From: 4572-13 sp964594065
GTDB lineage: Bacteria; Planctomycetota; Phycisphaerae; Sedimentisphaerales; Anaerohalosphaeraceae
Assembly: GCA_964594065.1 (NCBI GenBank)
Contig: CAZQKX010000010.1
Location: 1 to 64,000, forward strand
Direction of reading: 5' to 3'
DNA: 64,000 nucleotides
In this document: positions 19,301-26,605 of the stretch, piece after piece
Layout: every line of letters starts with the position of its first letter
How positions within the stretch are numbered: the stretch's first letter is position 1
Translations under genes and position numbers: made by a program
The notes under the pieces: generated by a model
Seen by the model: the letters and a program-made list of their open reading frames with translations, nothing else
Database searches by the model: none
What the model was told of the DNA's origin: nothing

Positions 19301-20022
19301 TTTTCCCCCTTGATCCAGGCCTCTATTGTATAGGTAGCCCCGGGCACAAGGTAAAACAGCATTTGCGAGGCACCATAGGCTGATTTAGAACGGGATTTTG
19401 AAGTGGGTTTGGTATTTGTGATTCGATCGACTTTGATCTTAAGGCATCGATTACCTGAATGCGCTCCCTTGTTGCTCCATGTAACAGATCGTGCGTCTTC
19501 GGACCAATCCAGTTTCCAAGCTCTGGGGCCATATTTGTCCCGTTTTTCGAATCCTCCATTGGCAATATCTCTTTCAGCCAGAAAGTAATCCCCAACGGGC
19601 CAGGCGGAAGGATTGTCAAAGTAGATAAAGCAGGTTTTTTGGCTGCGTGGGAGGCAATCCAGGGGGATGGTCATGCTGGATCCTTTGGGGGCAGGGCCTT
19701 TTTCGAGCAGCCCCCCATCGGGTCCATTCACGCGATACATCAATTGCTCGCCTTTGGCATTGGTCACGCGAATGCTCTCGACCAGCGTTCCAGTTAAAGG
19801 AAGTGCTTTGGGGCCATCGGCTATATTGAACGTAACCGGAGCAGCAGTCAGGTCCTGGTCCGTATTATTTCCCACAATAACGGGGATGCGCTGCCTCCAG
19901 TAATCGTGGTTTCCCAAATACAGAGGCGGGTGCCAACCCGCGGAATCGACCGGTTCGTTTGCCGCCAAAAGCAACGGCTGTGTTACCAAGAAAATACAGA
20001 GTACAAAGATAGCTTTCTTCAT
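16387..20022 (-). CDS. GH123/DUF4091-like multidomain secreted glycosidase
   Basis: This 1211-aa protein has a signal peptide (MKKAIFVLCIFLVT...). Two carbohydrate-binding-like beta-sandwich segments follow at about 150-320 and 460-620, each ending in a GTLWIDDI or GTAWFDDI block. After a linker comes a DUF4091/GH123-like catalytic region (about 660-1190). GH123 N-acetylgalactosaminidases use an Asp-Glu pair with substrate assistance; here Asp961-Glu962 in MYISDEPNPEP fits. The block RLKQAREGVEDYEYL near the end is a DUF4091 hallmark. It is the first gene of the minus-strand glycan operon and diverges from a TonB receptor. GalNAc as substrate is only a family-level guess; DUF4091 proteins are mostly uncharacterised. 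Confidence 0.8.
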   Translation of the reverse strand: MKKAIFVLCIFLVTQPLLLAANEPVDSAGWHPPLYLGNHDYWRQRIPVIVGNNTDQDLTAAPVTFNIADGPKALPLTGTLVESIRVTNAKGEQLMYRVNGPDGGLLEKGPAPKGSSMTIPLDCLPRSQKTCFIYFDNPSAWPVGDYFLAERDIANGGFEKRDKYGPRAWKLDWSEDARSVTWSNKGAHSGNRCLKIKVDRITNTKPTSKSRSKSAYGASQMLFYLVPGATYTIEAWIKGENISGLAGLSFKPVCQSLDVADFESNPVRLTAPKGTNDWSSHIRRNFVAPAKSDVLRIETFMTGTGTLWIDDIRISSSVDYNIETTVLDTQTAPVIERGTTDQWYKDNSDSAKAWPLRACIKVPNFSKKPLADIPIHVDIEQLLNRLHAEVDEHTVLQLTDGTQAIDFLRQGNGILFKQSIPAGTVRSFYLYFNPRQAAGASASSNEIKLPKIAHNLIQNPDFDTNQTLGWERFGKGIAFETSIDGAMVNRSLKIDYLSEEADNETGQEIEEGCGLKQIVPARPGKRYFFAARVKDSATLKHSFAVRATFLDARGKRIGGWKELSIHQDRYMPSDWRWLTMSVQAPDKTRSTEISLTKTGSGTAWFDDIIFVETIRGTTGPSLLERKAVAELSGFVIWQENPIVKVFPDDLPKSKLEGIRISAARNETEPIQLALRSPRKNRDLTIKVLPPKNKDGKELDQIEVGIVGYVPIDTPSSYYQDYEKPYWQMKIAQGRFGCDGWAGWWPDPILPVQTFDLPADETHAAWIEISVPMRATAGTYKGSIQILSKKKVLKKVPLEVTVRSFQLPDASNVQAIYDLRFRDRQRYGTKRTQQQIHKAVWKYMKQHRISPETILPEPDWTIQNGTVTADFSAFDAAASVYFDELKFQLSYTPWEFHLFGWAHPPRDKFGQAPYPGISPYEDADRSKLRPEFKAAYQSALRTYWEHMKGKGWADKVIMYISDEPNPEPKIEQQMKALCDMIHEVDPDIPIYVSVWWHRPEFDGYIDIWGVSHRGGAWGHPVPSKDLERIKGNGDRVIFTTDGMVCTDTPYLAFERMLPYFCFKYGASAYEFWGSNWQTINPFDYGWHPFHRQSNTPGKYYWMRYPNGDGYIIYPGPPVGVDHLVPSIRLKQAREGVEDYEYLHLLKQLIEQRKSEGAATFEAEAALAGALDLVNIPTADGRYSTGYLRDPDKVLKVRDSVALAIEKLLSQKQ

Positions 20023-20445
20023 GGATCAATCCTTTGGCCTAATCGTCTTTGATTATAAACTCAGAAGCTTCTGGCTACAAATTCTACCCATAAGCCATAA
20101 AATCACAACTCTTTTCTACAGTTCGTAGATTAGGCCGCCTTGTTTCCCGCTTGAGCTGCCCGCAAATGCCGATTGCATTAAGTCCTATAATTTTTTTTTA
20201 ACGTCTTTAATTTTAGTCCCAGTTAATTAATTTATAACGCTTTTTTTCTCTGAAATCCTGTTACTACTTTTTTTAGGTCTTTTTTAAGTTTTTAGTTATT
20301 TCACCCTATTAATTCCCCGACGCTTTATTTGAAGTCTTCTAAAGATGGAATTTCGTGCTATATTGGACTCGTCTTATCCCCAATGTAGCCTTCCTGGGAT
20401 TATGTTCATTCTAAAACCTGGAAATGAAAGTCAAGAGGTTAAAAA
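20023..20445. other. Divergent intergenic region with repeated T-tracts
   Basis: This 423-bp stretch separates the DUF4091 gene from the TonB receptor. It has T-runs at 20191-20199 (9), 20241-20247 (7), 20268-20274 (7), 20280-20285 and 20289-20293, a pattern that could bend DNA. TATATT at 20359 may be a -10, but no convincing -35 is present. No 21-bp-period operator, riboswitch or RNA gene is visible. Confidence 0.4.
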
Positions 20446-22767
20446 ATGGAAAAGACAAAGTTACTCAAAGTGTTAATGGTCATCGTTATCTTGCAAGTGT
20501 CTACTTTGATCCTGCCGATAAGTGCAGAAACAACTGCTGCCTCTGAAAACCCCGAACAACTGCGAGAGAAATTACTCTCTGATATTGACCAAAAAATCAA
20601 AGCCCTGCAAGCTGATAAGGCAAGTCTGCTTAATGAAGAGACCTGGCATCAAACCGTTAATACACTCAGTGTAAAAAACATTGAGCCGGATCTTGCAGAG
20701 AGTTCGCAACGAACTGAGCAGGTTAGTGATTCTTATGAGCTATCGTTATTTGATATGTCATTAGAAGAATTGCTGGTTCTGGATATAACATCGGCGACAC
20801 TTACAGATACAGAAGCCAGATTAACCCCCGCGGCAGTGACAACCATCACCAAAGAGCAAATTTACGATTCCGGTGCAAGAAGTCTGTTAGAGCTAATGGA
20901 TATATACGTTCCAAACTTTCAATGGATTCTTCACTGGCAGGATCCCAGACATGTCGGTGCAAGAGGTATTATTTCAAATCTTGACGATAAATACCTATTG
21001 CTGGTAAATGGCAAAGTCATGAACGAAAAGACTGACTTTGGTGTTATCACCGAGCGCGATTTGCCTATGCTGTCTGATATTCATAAAGTCGAGGTCATTC
21101 GAGGACCTGGTTCCGCGATGTATGGACCGGGTGCATTGGCAATGGTTGTCAATATTATCACGGAATCGGCACGAACCTTTGAAGGCGAAGAAATATTAGC
21201 TCGTGGAGGAGCCGTCGAAAGATTCGCTTCTTTTGAATTCAAAAGCGGTAGAAAGCTTTCTGCTAATAGTGGTCTTTACTTATATGCCGGTGCGAGTGAG
21301 TATTCCGGTTCAGCAATTGCAGACTCTCCGATCGTACTTGGCCGTGACAACCAAACTTACATGGGAAATACATATAACGTTAATGACAAAATCAGACATC
21401 ACTTCGCTGACTTCAATGCTTCTTACAAAAACGAACCGAAAGTCAAGCTGTTCGCTCACTATTTCAAAGGCAATTTTGACATGTGGTTCAGACATACTGA
21501 AGGTTCAGAGACAATTGACGATTTATGGCCGCGTTGGGACCATGGCATGCTGTATAAACAAAGTACTGTTTATGCCAGCTACAAGCAGGAAATTTCATCG
21601 ACTCTGGATATGACGTATGCATTAAGCTATGATCGCACCGCGCTACAAAAAACAGCGGCCATAACGCGCAACCATTCAGAAGAAGAATTATACGCAAAGC
21701 TTTTAGCGAACTGGACCCCCAAGGAAAATCACAAACTGGCGGCTGGTGTTGAATTTTCACGTGAGCGCTTTGGCGGTGCTTATAATGGCGAAGCCACCCA
21801 TTGGATTTTCTGGCAGAACCCTCAAACGGATAATAACACAATGCAAAAATGGCATACGGACATGCAATCTGTATTCGGAGAGTACCAGTGGAACATTAAT
21901 GACATGTTTACCTTTTTCGGCAGCGGCCGTCTTGATAAGCATACCTATACGAAATCAATGTTCTCGCCAAGAGGTGCACTTGTTATTGCCCCGACAGAAA
22001 AGGATACATTTAAGTTAATTGCCTCAAAATCATCTCGGACAAACAGTAATGCGCAAATGAAACTCGAGTATGACAGAAATAATAATAAGAGCAAGGCGGA
22101 AGAACTTGAAGCCTATGAAGCACGATATGAAAGACAGCATAGTGAAGATCTCTGGTTTGCCGGTTCGGCGTTTCTATATGATCACGATATGATTGCATGG
22201 AGCGGTACTGCTATTCAGCCAGTAGGAAATGTTGATTCATGGGGTTGGGAAGCAGAGCTCAAATACAATAAAGACAAATTAAGCATCGACGCCTCGCACA
22301 GTTACACGAAAATGCTCGATGTGTCTATTGATCCGGGCGTAACTCTCAGCTCACTTGAATTTACTTCGAAGCCAATGGGATATGGTGAAAACTTTGCATA
22401 CTGGAGTAATCATCAGACAAAAATCGCCGTCAACTATAAGCTTAATGATCGCTGCACACTGACCAGTTCGCTGTATACTTATTGGGGATATCCCGGTGCA
22501 GAAGACTGGGCCGAATATCGCGGCAGCCAGAACTCTGCATTTTATAAAGATGGATATGATGAATCATTCCAGGTCAGCATGTTCCTGAATGCCGGTTTAA
22601 ATATCGTAGTAGATGAAAACACCATGCTTCAACTCTATGGTTATAATCTGCTGGGTCTCTATGACGAGATGCTGAATTCACGTCATGGAGGAAACGCGAG
22701 CTATTGGGCAGGACATGCCAGAATCCACGCTCCGGCAGCCGGTTTTTCTTTGAAAAGAAAATTCTAA
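20446..22767 (+). CDS. TonB-dependent outer-membrane receptor
   Basis: The 773-aa protein has a signal peptide, then an unusual charged, probably coiled-coil stretch at about residues 33-65 (QLREKLLSDIDQKIKALQADKASLL). A SLEELLVLDITSATLTDTEARLTPAAVTTITKEQ-type plug start leads into the plug domain (about 110-235, with VEVIRGPGSAMYGPGA). The beta-barrel runs to a C-terminal phenylalanine (SLKRKF), as needed for barrel insertion. It imports a ligand across the outer membrane using TonB energy. No SusD partner is adjacent. Its position, divergent from the sulfatase/glycosidase operon, suggests oligosaccharide uptake, although plug sequences of this type also occur in other receptors. An AAGAGG ribosome site and a strong terminator bracket the gene. 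Confidence 0.88.
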   Translation: MEKTKLLKVLMVIVILQVSTLILPISAETTAASENPEQLREKLLSDIDQKIKALQADKASLLNEETWHQTVNTLSVKNIEPDLAESSQRTEQVSDSYELSLFDMSLEELLVLDITSATLTDTEARLTPAAVTTITKEQIYDSGARSLLELMDIYVPNFQWILHWQDPRHVGARGIISNLDDKYLLLVNGKVMNEKTDFGVITERDLPMLSDIHKVEVIRGPGSAMYGPGALAMVVNIITESARTFEGEEILARGGAVERFASFEFKSGRKLSANSGLYLYAGASEYSGSAIADSPIVLGRDNQTYMGNTYNVNDKIRHHFADFNASYKNEPKVKLFAHYFKGNFDMWFRHTEGSETIDDLWPRWDHGMLYKQSTVYASYKQEISSTLDMTYALSYDRTALQKTAAITRNHSEEELYAKLLANWTPKENHKLAAGVEFSRERFGGAYNGEATHWIFWQNPQTDNNTMQKWHTDMQSVFGEYQWNINDMFTFFGSGRLDKHTYTKSMFSPRGALVIAPTEKDTFKLIASKSSRTNSNAQMKLEYDRNNNKSKAEELEAYEARYERQHSEDLWFAGSAFLYDHDMIAWSGTAIQPVGNVDSWGWEAELKYNKDKLSIDASHSYTKMLDVSIDPGVTLSSLEFTSKPMGYGENFAYWSNHQTKIAVNYKLNDRCTLTSSLYTYWGYPGAEDWAEYRGSQNSAFYKDGYDESFQVSMFLNAGLNIVVDENTMLQLYGYNLLGLYDEMLNSRHGGNASYWAGHARIHAPAAGFSLKRKF

Positions 22768-22789
22768 TATTTAATAACTTCGTCTTTTC

Positions 22790-22826
22790 GGCCCCTTGCA
22801 TAAGAAATGTAAGGGGCCTTTTTTTT
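22790..22826 (+). terminator. Rho-independent terminator after TonB receptor
   Basis: An 11-bp stem (ggccccttgca with tgtaaggggcc, one G-U pair) has a 7-nt loop and is followed by eight Ts. The T-run ends at the stop of the convergent lipoprotein gene. The other strand has no T-run after the stem, so it acts in one direction. Confidence 0.9.
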
Positions 22827-24004
22827 CAAAAGTTTTCCAACAGTTCAAGTATCACTGCCAGCTGGGCCGTACTGTCTAGGTAAGCATAGCGCCCTCCTGC
22901 ACCACCCGTCCATTGTCCCTGTTGAATCAAGGACGCCCCCCTGTCCTGCATCGCGGTGATCTGGTCATCCATCCCCTTAACTTCGAAAGCAATGTGATGA
23001 ACGCCATCCCCCTTTTCGTCGAGAAAATCCCTCCAGGTACTGGGACCGCCTACGGGCTCAAGCAGTTCAAGGGTGATGTTGTCAAAATGGAAAAATGCCA
23101 TTTTGACCCTGGCTTTTGTGGGCTTGCCGTCGTAGCGGGTCTTCGCTTTGTCTTCGGTTTCGCTGGTATTTATTTTCGGAACATCCACACCAAAAAACGC
23201 GGCATAGTTTTTCGCATACGTTTCAACATCACCAACAACAAGTCCTATCTGTACGAATTTTTTTGCATTAAATGGTTTTGCATGGCCGGACATAATGGGC
23301 GTCTCCTTTATAAAATTCATCTCGCCTTTATCAATCACCACGACGTTATCGAATGCCGTCTTACCATCGGCTTTGACCCAAAGGCCAATGTGTCCGGCCT
23401 CCCGAAAAGTTGAGTCCTCCAATTCCAACATTTTTTCCCCATCCAGAAAAGCGGTAATATGATCGCCGATATGGTCGATCTGAATCTCGTGCCATGCCTT
23501 AGGATCGATTTTAACATCAGCCGAGGCCAATTGTTTTCGTTTTCCGTCTTTCACGGTGTACACACGAAAATTATCTTCCAATGGATTCCAGCGGGCAATG
23601 TAGTAGTTATCCGAATTCCCGGCCCGCCAGATGGGGCCGCCGCCTTGGTCGATCTTCCCTTCGATGGCCTTAACCATAACTTTTATGGAAAGATCCCTGT
23701 AATTTGTATCCTCAGCAATCAGAAGATTGAACGTTCTATTGGGATTGTTATTTTCCACAATGGCTACAACCTGAGTGCCTGTTACTGCCGTGTCGTCATG
23801 AATGACCTGCCATTGCGCCGGCGTGCTGTTTGTCTGAGTCTCAGCAACGACCCAACCGTCGGGAAGTGAAGACTTTCTCGCCTGATCAAATGACCAGACG
23901 GCGCTTTTTCCTGCTTTCTTTACCGACACCCGTTCCTGTGAACATCCTATCGTCAATAAAAACACACAGACTACGAAAGCAGTGAAGATCACTTGTTTAC
24001 CCAT
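22826..24004 (-). CDS. Lipoprotein fusing laminin-G/DUF1080-like and VOC (glyoxalase-fold) domains
   Basis: The 392-aa protein begins with a lipobox (LLTIGC) after an AGGAGAT ribosome site. Residues about 35-235 look like the concanavalin/DUF1080 jelly roll (GGGPIWRAGNSDNYYIARWNP, then WHEIQIDHIGDHITAFLDG). Residues about 255-392 form a VOC domain close to methylmalonyl-CoA epimerases, with metal ligands readable as Gln in VQIGLVV, Glu in LELLEP, His in VHHIAFEV and Glu near the C-terminus. In epimerases the first ligand is usually His. A VOC enzyme tethered outside the cytoplasm to a carbohydrate-binding fold is unusual. The reaction is unknown; sugar or sugar-acid chemistry is one guess. 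Confidence 0.8.
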   Translation of the reverse strand: MGKQVIFTAFVVCVFLLTIGCSQERVSVKKAGKSAVWSFDQARKSSLPDGWVVAETQTNSTPAQWQVIHDDTAVTGTQVVAIVENNNPNRTFNLLIAEDTNYRDLSIKVMVKAIEGKIDQGGGPIWRAGNSDNYYIARWNPLEDNFRVYTVKDGKRKQLASADVKIDPKAWHEIQIDHIGDHITAFLDGEKMLELEDSTFREAGHIGLWVKADGKTAFDNVVVIDKGEMNFIKETPIMSGHAKPFNAKKFVQIGLVVGDVETYAKNYAAFFGVDVPKINTSETEDKAKTRYDGKPTKARVKMAFFHFDNITLELLEPVGGPSTWRDFLDEKGDGVHHIAFEVKGMDDQITAMQDRGASLIQQGQWTGGAGGRYAYLDSTAQLAVILELLENF

Positions 24005-24088
24005 CTGCCTTATCTCCTAAAAGAGAAGTTTTTATCATGGAATACTATTTGTTTACTATAAAAAACCCAAAGAGTACTTTTGGCCATT

Positions 24089-24799
24089 TTAATTTTCCTT
24101 GTCATTTCGACTCGGCTTGTCAGGTGATTTCTTTTCCACAGGAATCCCCACCCTGAGACTATCTCCGTCGTAGAATGAGATTGACCTGTGATATCCTAGA
24201 AATCTTTCTACATTCTTATTTAAGTCTTCTTCCATTTCTTCAGGCTCCCAAGTGAAGTAGGTATCATCGTCGGCCACAAGGACATAGGGCAGATATGAGG
24301 CGTCCTTCGGCCATTCATCTTTGATCTGAGAATTTAGTTCCCCGATTACGTCACGATGGCTCTTTCCTTCTGGTTTGGAGCCCTTCAAACCGGGAAGAGT
24401 TCTCTCGAAATATCCCATGCGATTTCTTTCATTTTGTGGAAGCTGATTTCTAGCAAGTAACCAATACTTGTGCAAGATCATTCCTCCAACGTGATCTGGA
24501 TGAACATTTTCACCCACGCTCTTTATCAAAGGTTCATTTCCCCAAACAGGAACATTATTGCGAATCCACATTCCAAAGTCAAAGTGCAAATGACCCAATC
24601 CTTGTTCATGAAAACGGGCAATCTGGAGCGTTTCTTCTTGGGGCATTTGTGATAACACCCAATTGGCCGCTTCGTCGACAGTCTTACAAAATGGTCGAGT
24701 GTCCTTTTCTTCTTTGCATCCAGCCGGAAACAGTATTCCAAGTAACAAGACAATCGAAAGAATGAATCCGCTTCGTGAATCGCTGACAACTCTCTGCAT
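24089..24799 (-). CDS. Small lipoprotein of unknown function (DUF6794-like)
   Basis: The 236-aa product has a lipobox (LFPAGC) after a single hydrophobic segment, with GAGGAG upstream of the ATG. The middle carries KTVDEAANWVLSQM, FHEQGLGHLHFDFGMWIRNN, VWGNEPLI and HPDHVGGMILHKYW. This order recalls the DUF6794 family (conserved short acidic domain of unknown role). The C-terminus is charged. It sits between the VOC lipoprotein and the SGNH hydrolase on the same strand, with gaps of 84 and 127 bp. I do not assign a function. Confidence 0.7.
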   Translation of the reverse strand: MQRVVSDSRSGFILSIVLLLGILFPAGCKEEKDTRPFCKTVDEAANWVLSQMPQEETLQIARFHEQGLGHLHFDFGMWIRNNVPVWGNEPLIKSVGENVHPDHVGGMILHKYWLLARNQLPQNERNRMGYFERTLPGLKGSKPEGKSHRDVIGELNSQIKDEWPKDASYLPYVLVADDDTYFTWEPEEMEEDLNKNVERFLGYHRSISFYDGDSLRVGIPVEKKSPDKPSRNDKEN

Positions 24800-24926
24800 A
24801 ATAGTTACTCCTCATCAAATAAACGAAACCCATCTAATTTCCCTGTTTTTCCTTATCCCATTTTTAAGATCCCACATTTTCAAAAAAGCCGAAAATCCAA
24901 TTTGTGATTTTCACCGTACATCTAGC

Positions 24927-26315
24927 TCATGTACCGATCGGAGTAATCGTCCAGCGATGGGGCCTTGGTTGGTTGACGGTCCAGATTTTTTTCATCCACT
25001 CTTGTTCCTGAACCTTTAAGGCATCCTCCTGAGGGACTGACTCCAGAAAGGCTTTGACCTGGCTTTTCAGATAATAGTACCACGGCTTGCCTTTTGATGT
25101 TTCCACGTGCCCATCCAGCGCCGCTTTTAACGCTTCAAGGTCATCTTCAGAAACCTGTGGATCCAGCTTGCTCAGCATGGTATAACGGACGTGGGCGATG
25201 GAACGCAGTTTGCTGACTACCGCAAGACGCTCGTCATTGACGGCTTTAACTTTCAGAGCCTGCTGATACTGCGAGGTCGAATCATTGTCCGACAGATTAA
25301 TCCCTGCGGCCAGCTCACCGCAGCAATAGGTCCCGACGGATACATCGTCAATCTTCAGTTCATAGGTTCCGGACTTTAGATTCTTGACTTTCAGGATCTG
25401 CTGGTTGAGTTCTGTCTGGAACGGAATCCATTGAAGCACCTCCACCTGCCCGCCCGTCACCGGAAACGGCAACGCATTCTCTGTACATGTGAAGGCAACT
25501 CGATCCGAGGCCAGTTCGGCCCCGGCTCCAATTGTACAGTTCTCCTGCTTGATGATTTTGCCCGCGGCCGCATCCAGTTCGATCGCGGAAACCAGCCGCG
25601 GCATGTTCTGCGCTTTTAGGAAGGCATAGGACATGACAAAATGACCCGGAGCGCCAGGATGAACCCGGTCATGACCCACGAGGGTCGCAGCGGAGTCTGC
25701 CTTTTGAAGCGTTTCATTGAGCCGGCACATGATAGAGTAGAAATCAACAATGCTGCCGTCATATTTTTCAGCCAGTGTTTCAAGAAACTCCCCAAACCGT
25801 CCAAGCTGGTCATTCTTGCCCATCAGGTTCTTTTGTTTTATTTTAGCTGTTTGATCGTAGATGGAGGGCTTGATAAAGATGATGCGGCAATTGGTCTTCG
25901 CAAGCGATGCCGCCAGCAGATCCATTTCACGGGTATAGGTTGTATAGGCCTGCTTCCGCCCTTTCAGCATTTTCTCGGTCGGTTCGCCGTCGGTGAAGCA
26001 CCATGCCCACGCATCGTTCATACCAAGCATAATCGTGGCAACATTCGGCTGATGTATGGTAATATCGCTTTTGAACCGTTTATTGGTCCCCGGTGCCGTA
26101 TCACCGGAAATACCGCAGTTGTAACACGCAAAGGGCCGGTTCGGAAACCGCGTGGCATAAAACAGGTAAATATTGGGGTGGTAGCTGCCGCCATGGGTAA
26201 TCGAATCACCGATAAATATGACCCGGTCTCCTTTTTCAAACGCCGGAACAACCGCTTGAGCAATTGAAACCATTGCAAAAAAAGCGACAACCAGCCATAA
26301 CTTCAGAATACGCAT
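24927..26315 (-). CDS. SGNH/GDSL hydrolase (carbohydrate esterase-like), exported
   Basis: The ATG at 26315 has AAAGG seven bases ahead and starts a clean signal peptide; an ATG at 26330 is less likely. The SGNH catalytic blocks are GDSIT (Ser), NCGISGDT (Gly), GMNDAW (Asn) and DRVHPGAPGH (Asp/His). The C-terminal 200 residues form an additional domain, not identified. Such enzymes remove acetyl or other acyl groups from plant or algal polysaccharides. A promoter is readable on this strand: TTGGCA at 26371-26376 and TATAAA at 26347-26352 with an 18-bp spacer. The tandem operator at 26424 lies about 48 bp upstream of that -35, which supports joint control with the other glycan genes. Confidence 0.9.
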   Translation of the reverse strand: MRILKLWLVVAFFAMVSIAQAVVPAFEKGDRVIFIGDSITHGGSYHPNIYLFYATRFPNRPFACYNCGISGDTAPGTNKRFKSDITIHQPNVATIMLGMNDAWAWCFTDGEPTEKMLKGRKQAYTTYTREMDLLAASLAKTNCRIIFIKPSIYDQTAKIKQKNLMGKNDQLGRFGEFLETLAEKYDGSIVDFYSIMCRLNETLQKADSAATLVGHDRVHPGAPGHFVMSYAFLKAQNMPRLVSAIELDAAAGKIIKQENCTIGAGAELASDRVAFTCTENALPFPVTGGQVEVLQWIPFQTELNQQILKVKNLKSGTYELKIDDVSVGTYCCGELAAGINLSDNDSTSQYQQALKVKAVNDERLAVVSKLRSIAHVRYTMLSKLDPQVSEDDLEALKAALDGHVETSKGKPWYYYLKSQVKAFLESVPQEDALKVQEQEWMKKIWTVNQPRPHRWTITPIGT

Positions 26316-26346
26316 ACGCTTGCCTTTCAATGAACGTTACTTTTAA

Positions 26347-26376
26347 TTTATAACATGTTCTAAATTTTTGTGCCAA
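26347..26376 (-). promoter_or_regulatory. Sigma-70-like promoter of the SGNH hydrolase gene
   Basis: Read on the minus strand, TTGGCA (26371-26376) and TATAAA (26347-26352) are 18 bp apart, with the start codon 32 bp downstream of the -10. The tandem XylR-type site lies further upstream. Confidence 0.5.
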
Positions 26377-26423
26377 TAAAAATAGCGGGTGTCATCGAGA
26401 TTAAAAATACGACCCGAACGCAA

Positions 26424-26458
26424 CCTCGTATCGCGACACTGATTCCTCAAGTTACGTC
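26424..26458 (+). promoter_or_regulatory. Tandem direct-repeat operator, site C (XylR-like box)
   Basis: CYTC-N5-RCGWC occurs at 26424 and 26445, again exactly 21 bp apart, between the SGNH hydrolase and the second UroD-like gene. With sites A and B, this makes three matching pairs; no other pair was found in the intergenic regions checked. Confidence 0.6.
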
Positions 26459-26605
26459 AACCTTGCAAAAAAAAATGTGTTAGTGTTAACATTCCGGCAA
26501 GTTTGATAAGCCTTATGAATGACTGTTAATTTTTTCTTTTTTATATGTGGCAATTTATGTTATAAAAAATACAAAATTTTAAACCGTTTATTGATAGAGA
26601 CTGCG

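Noticed and set aside
25641..26267. 208-codon frame opposite the SGNH hydrolase
   Set aside because: It mirrors a well-supported gene with catalytic motifs; the antisense protein looks like no family.
26519..26605. N-terminal extension of the second UroD-like protein from 26519
   Set aside because: The extra residues are AT-driven and unlike the family, and a probable -10 lies within them.
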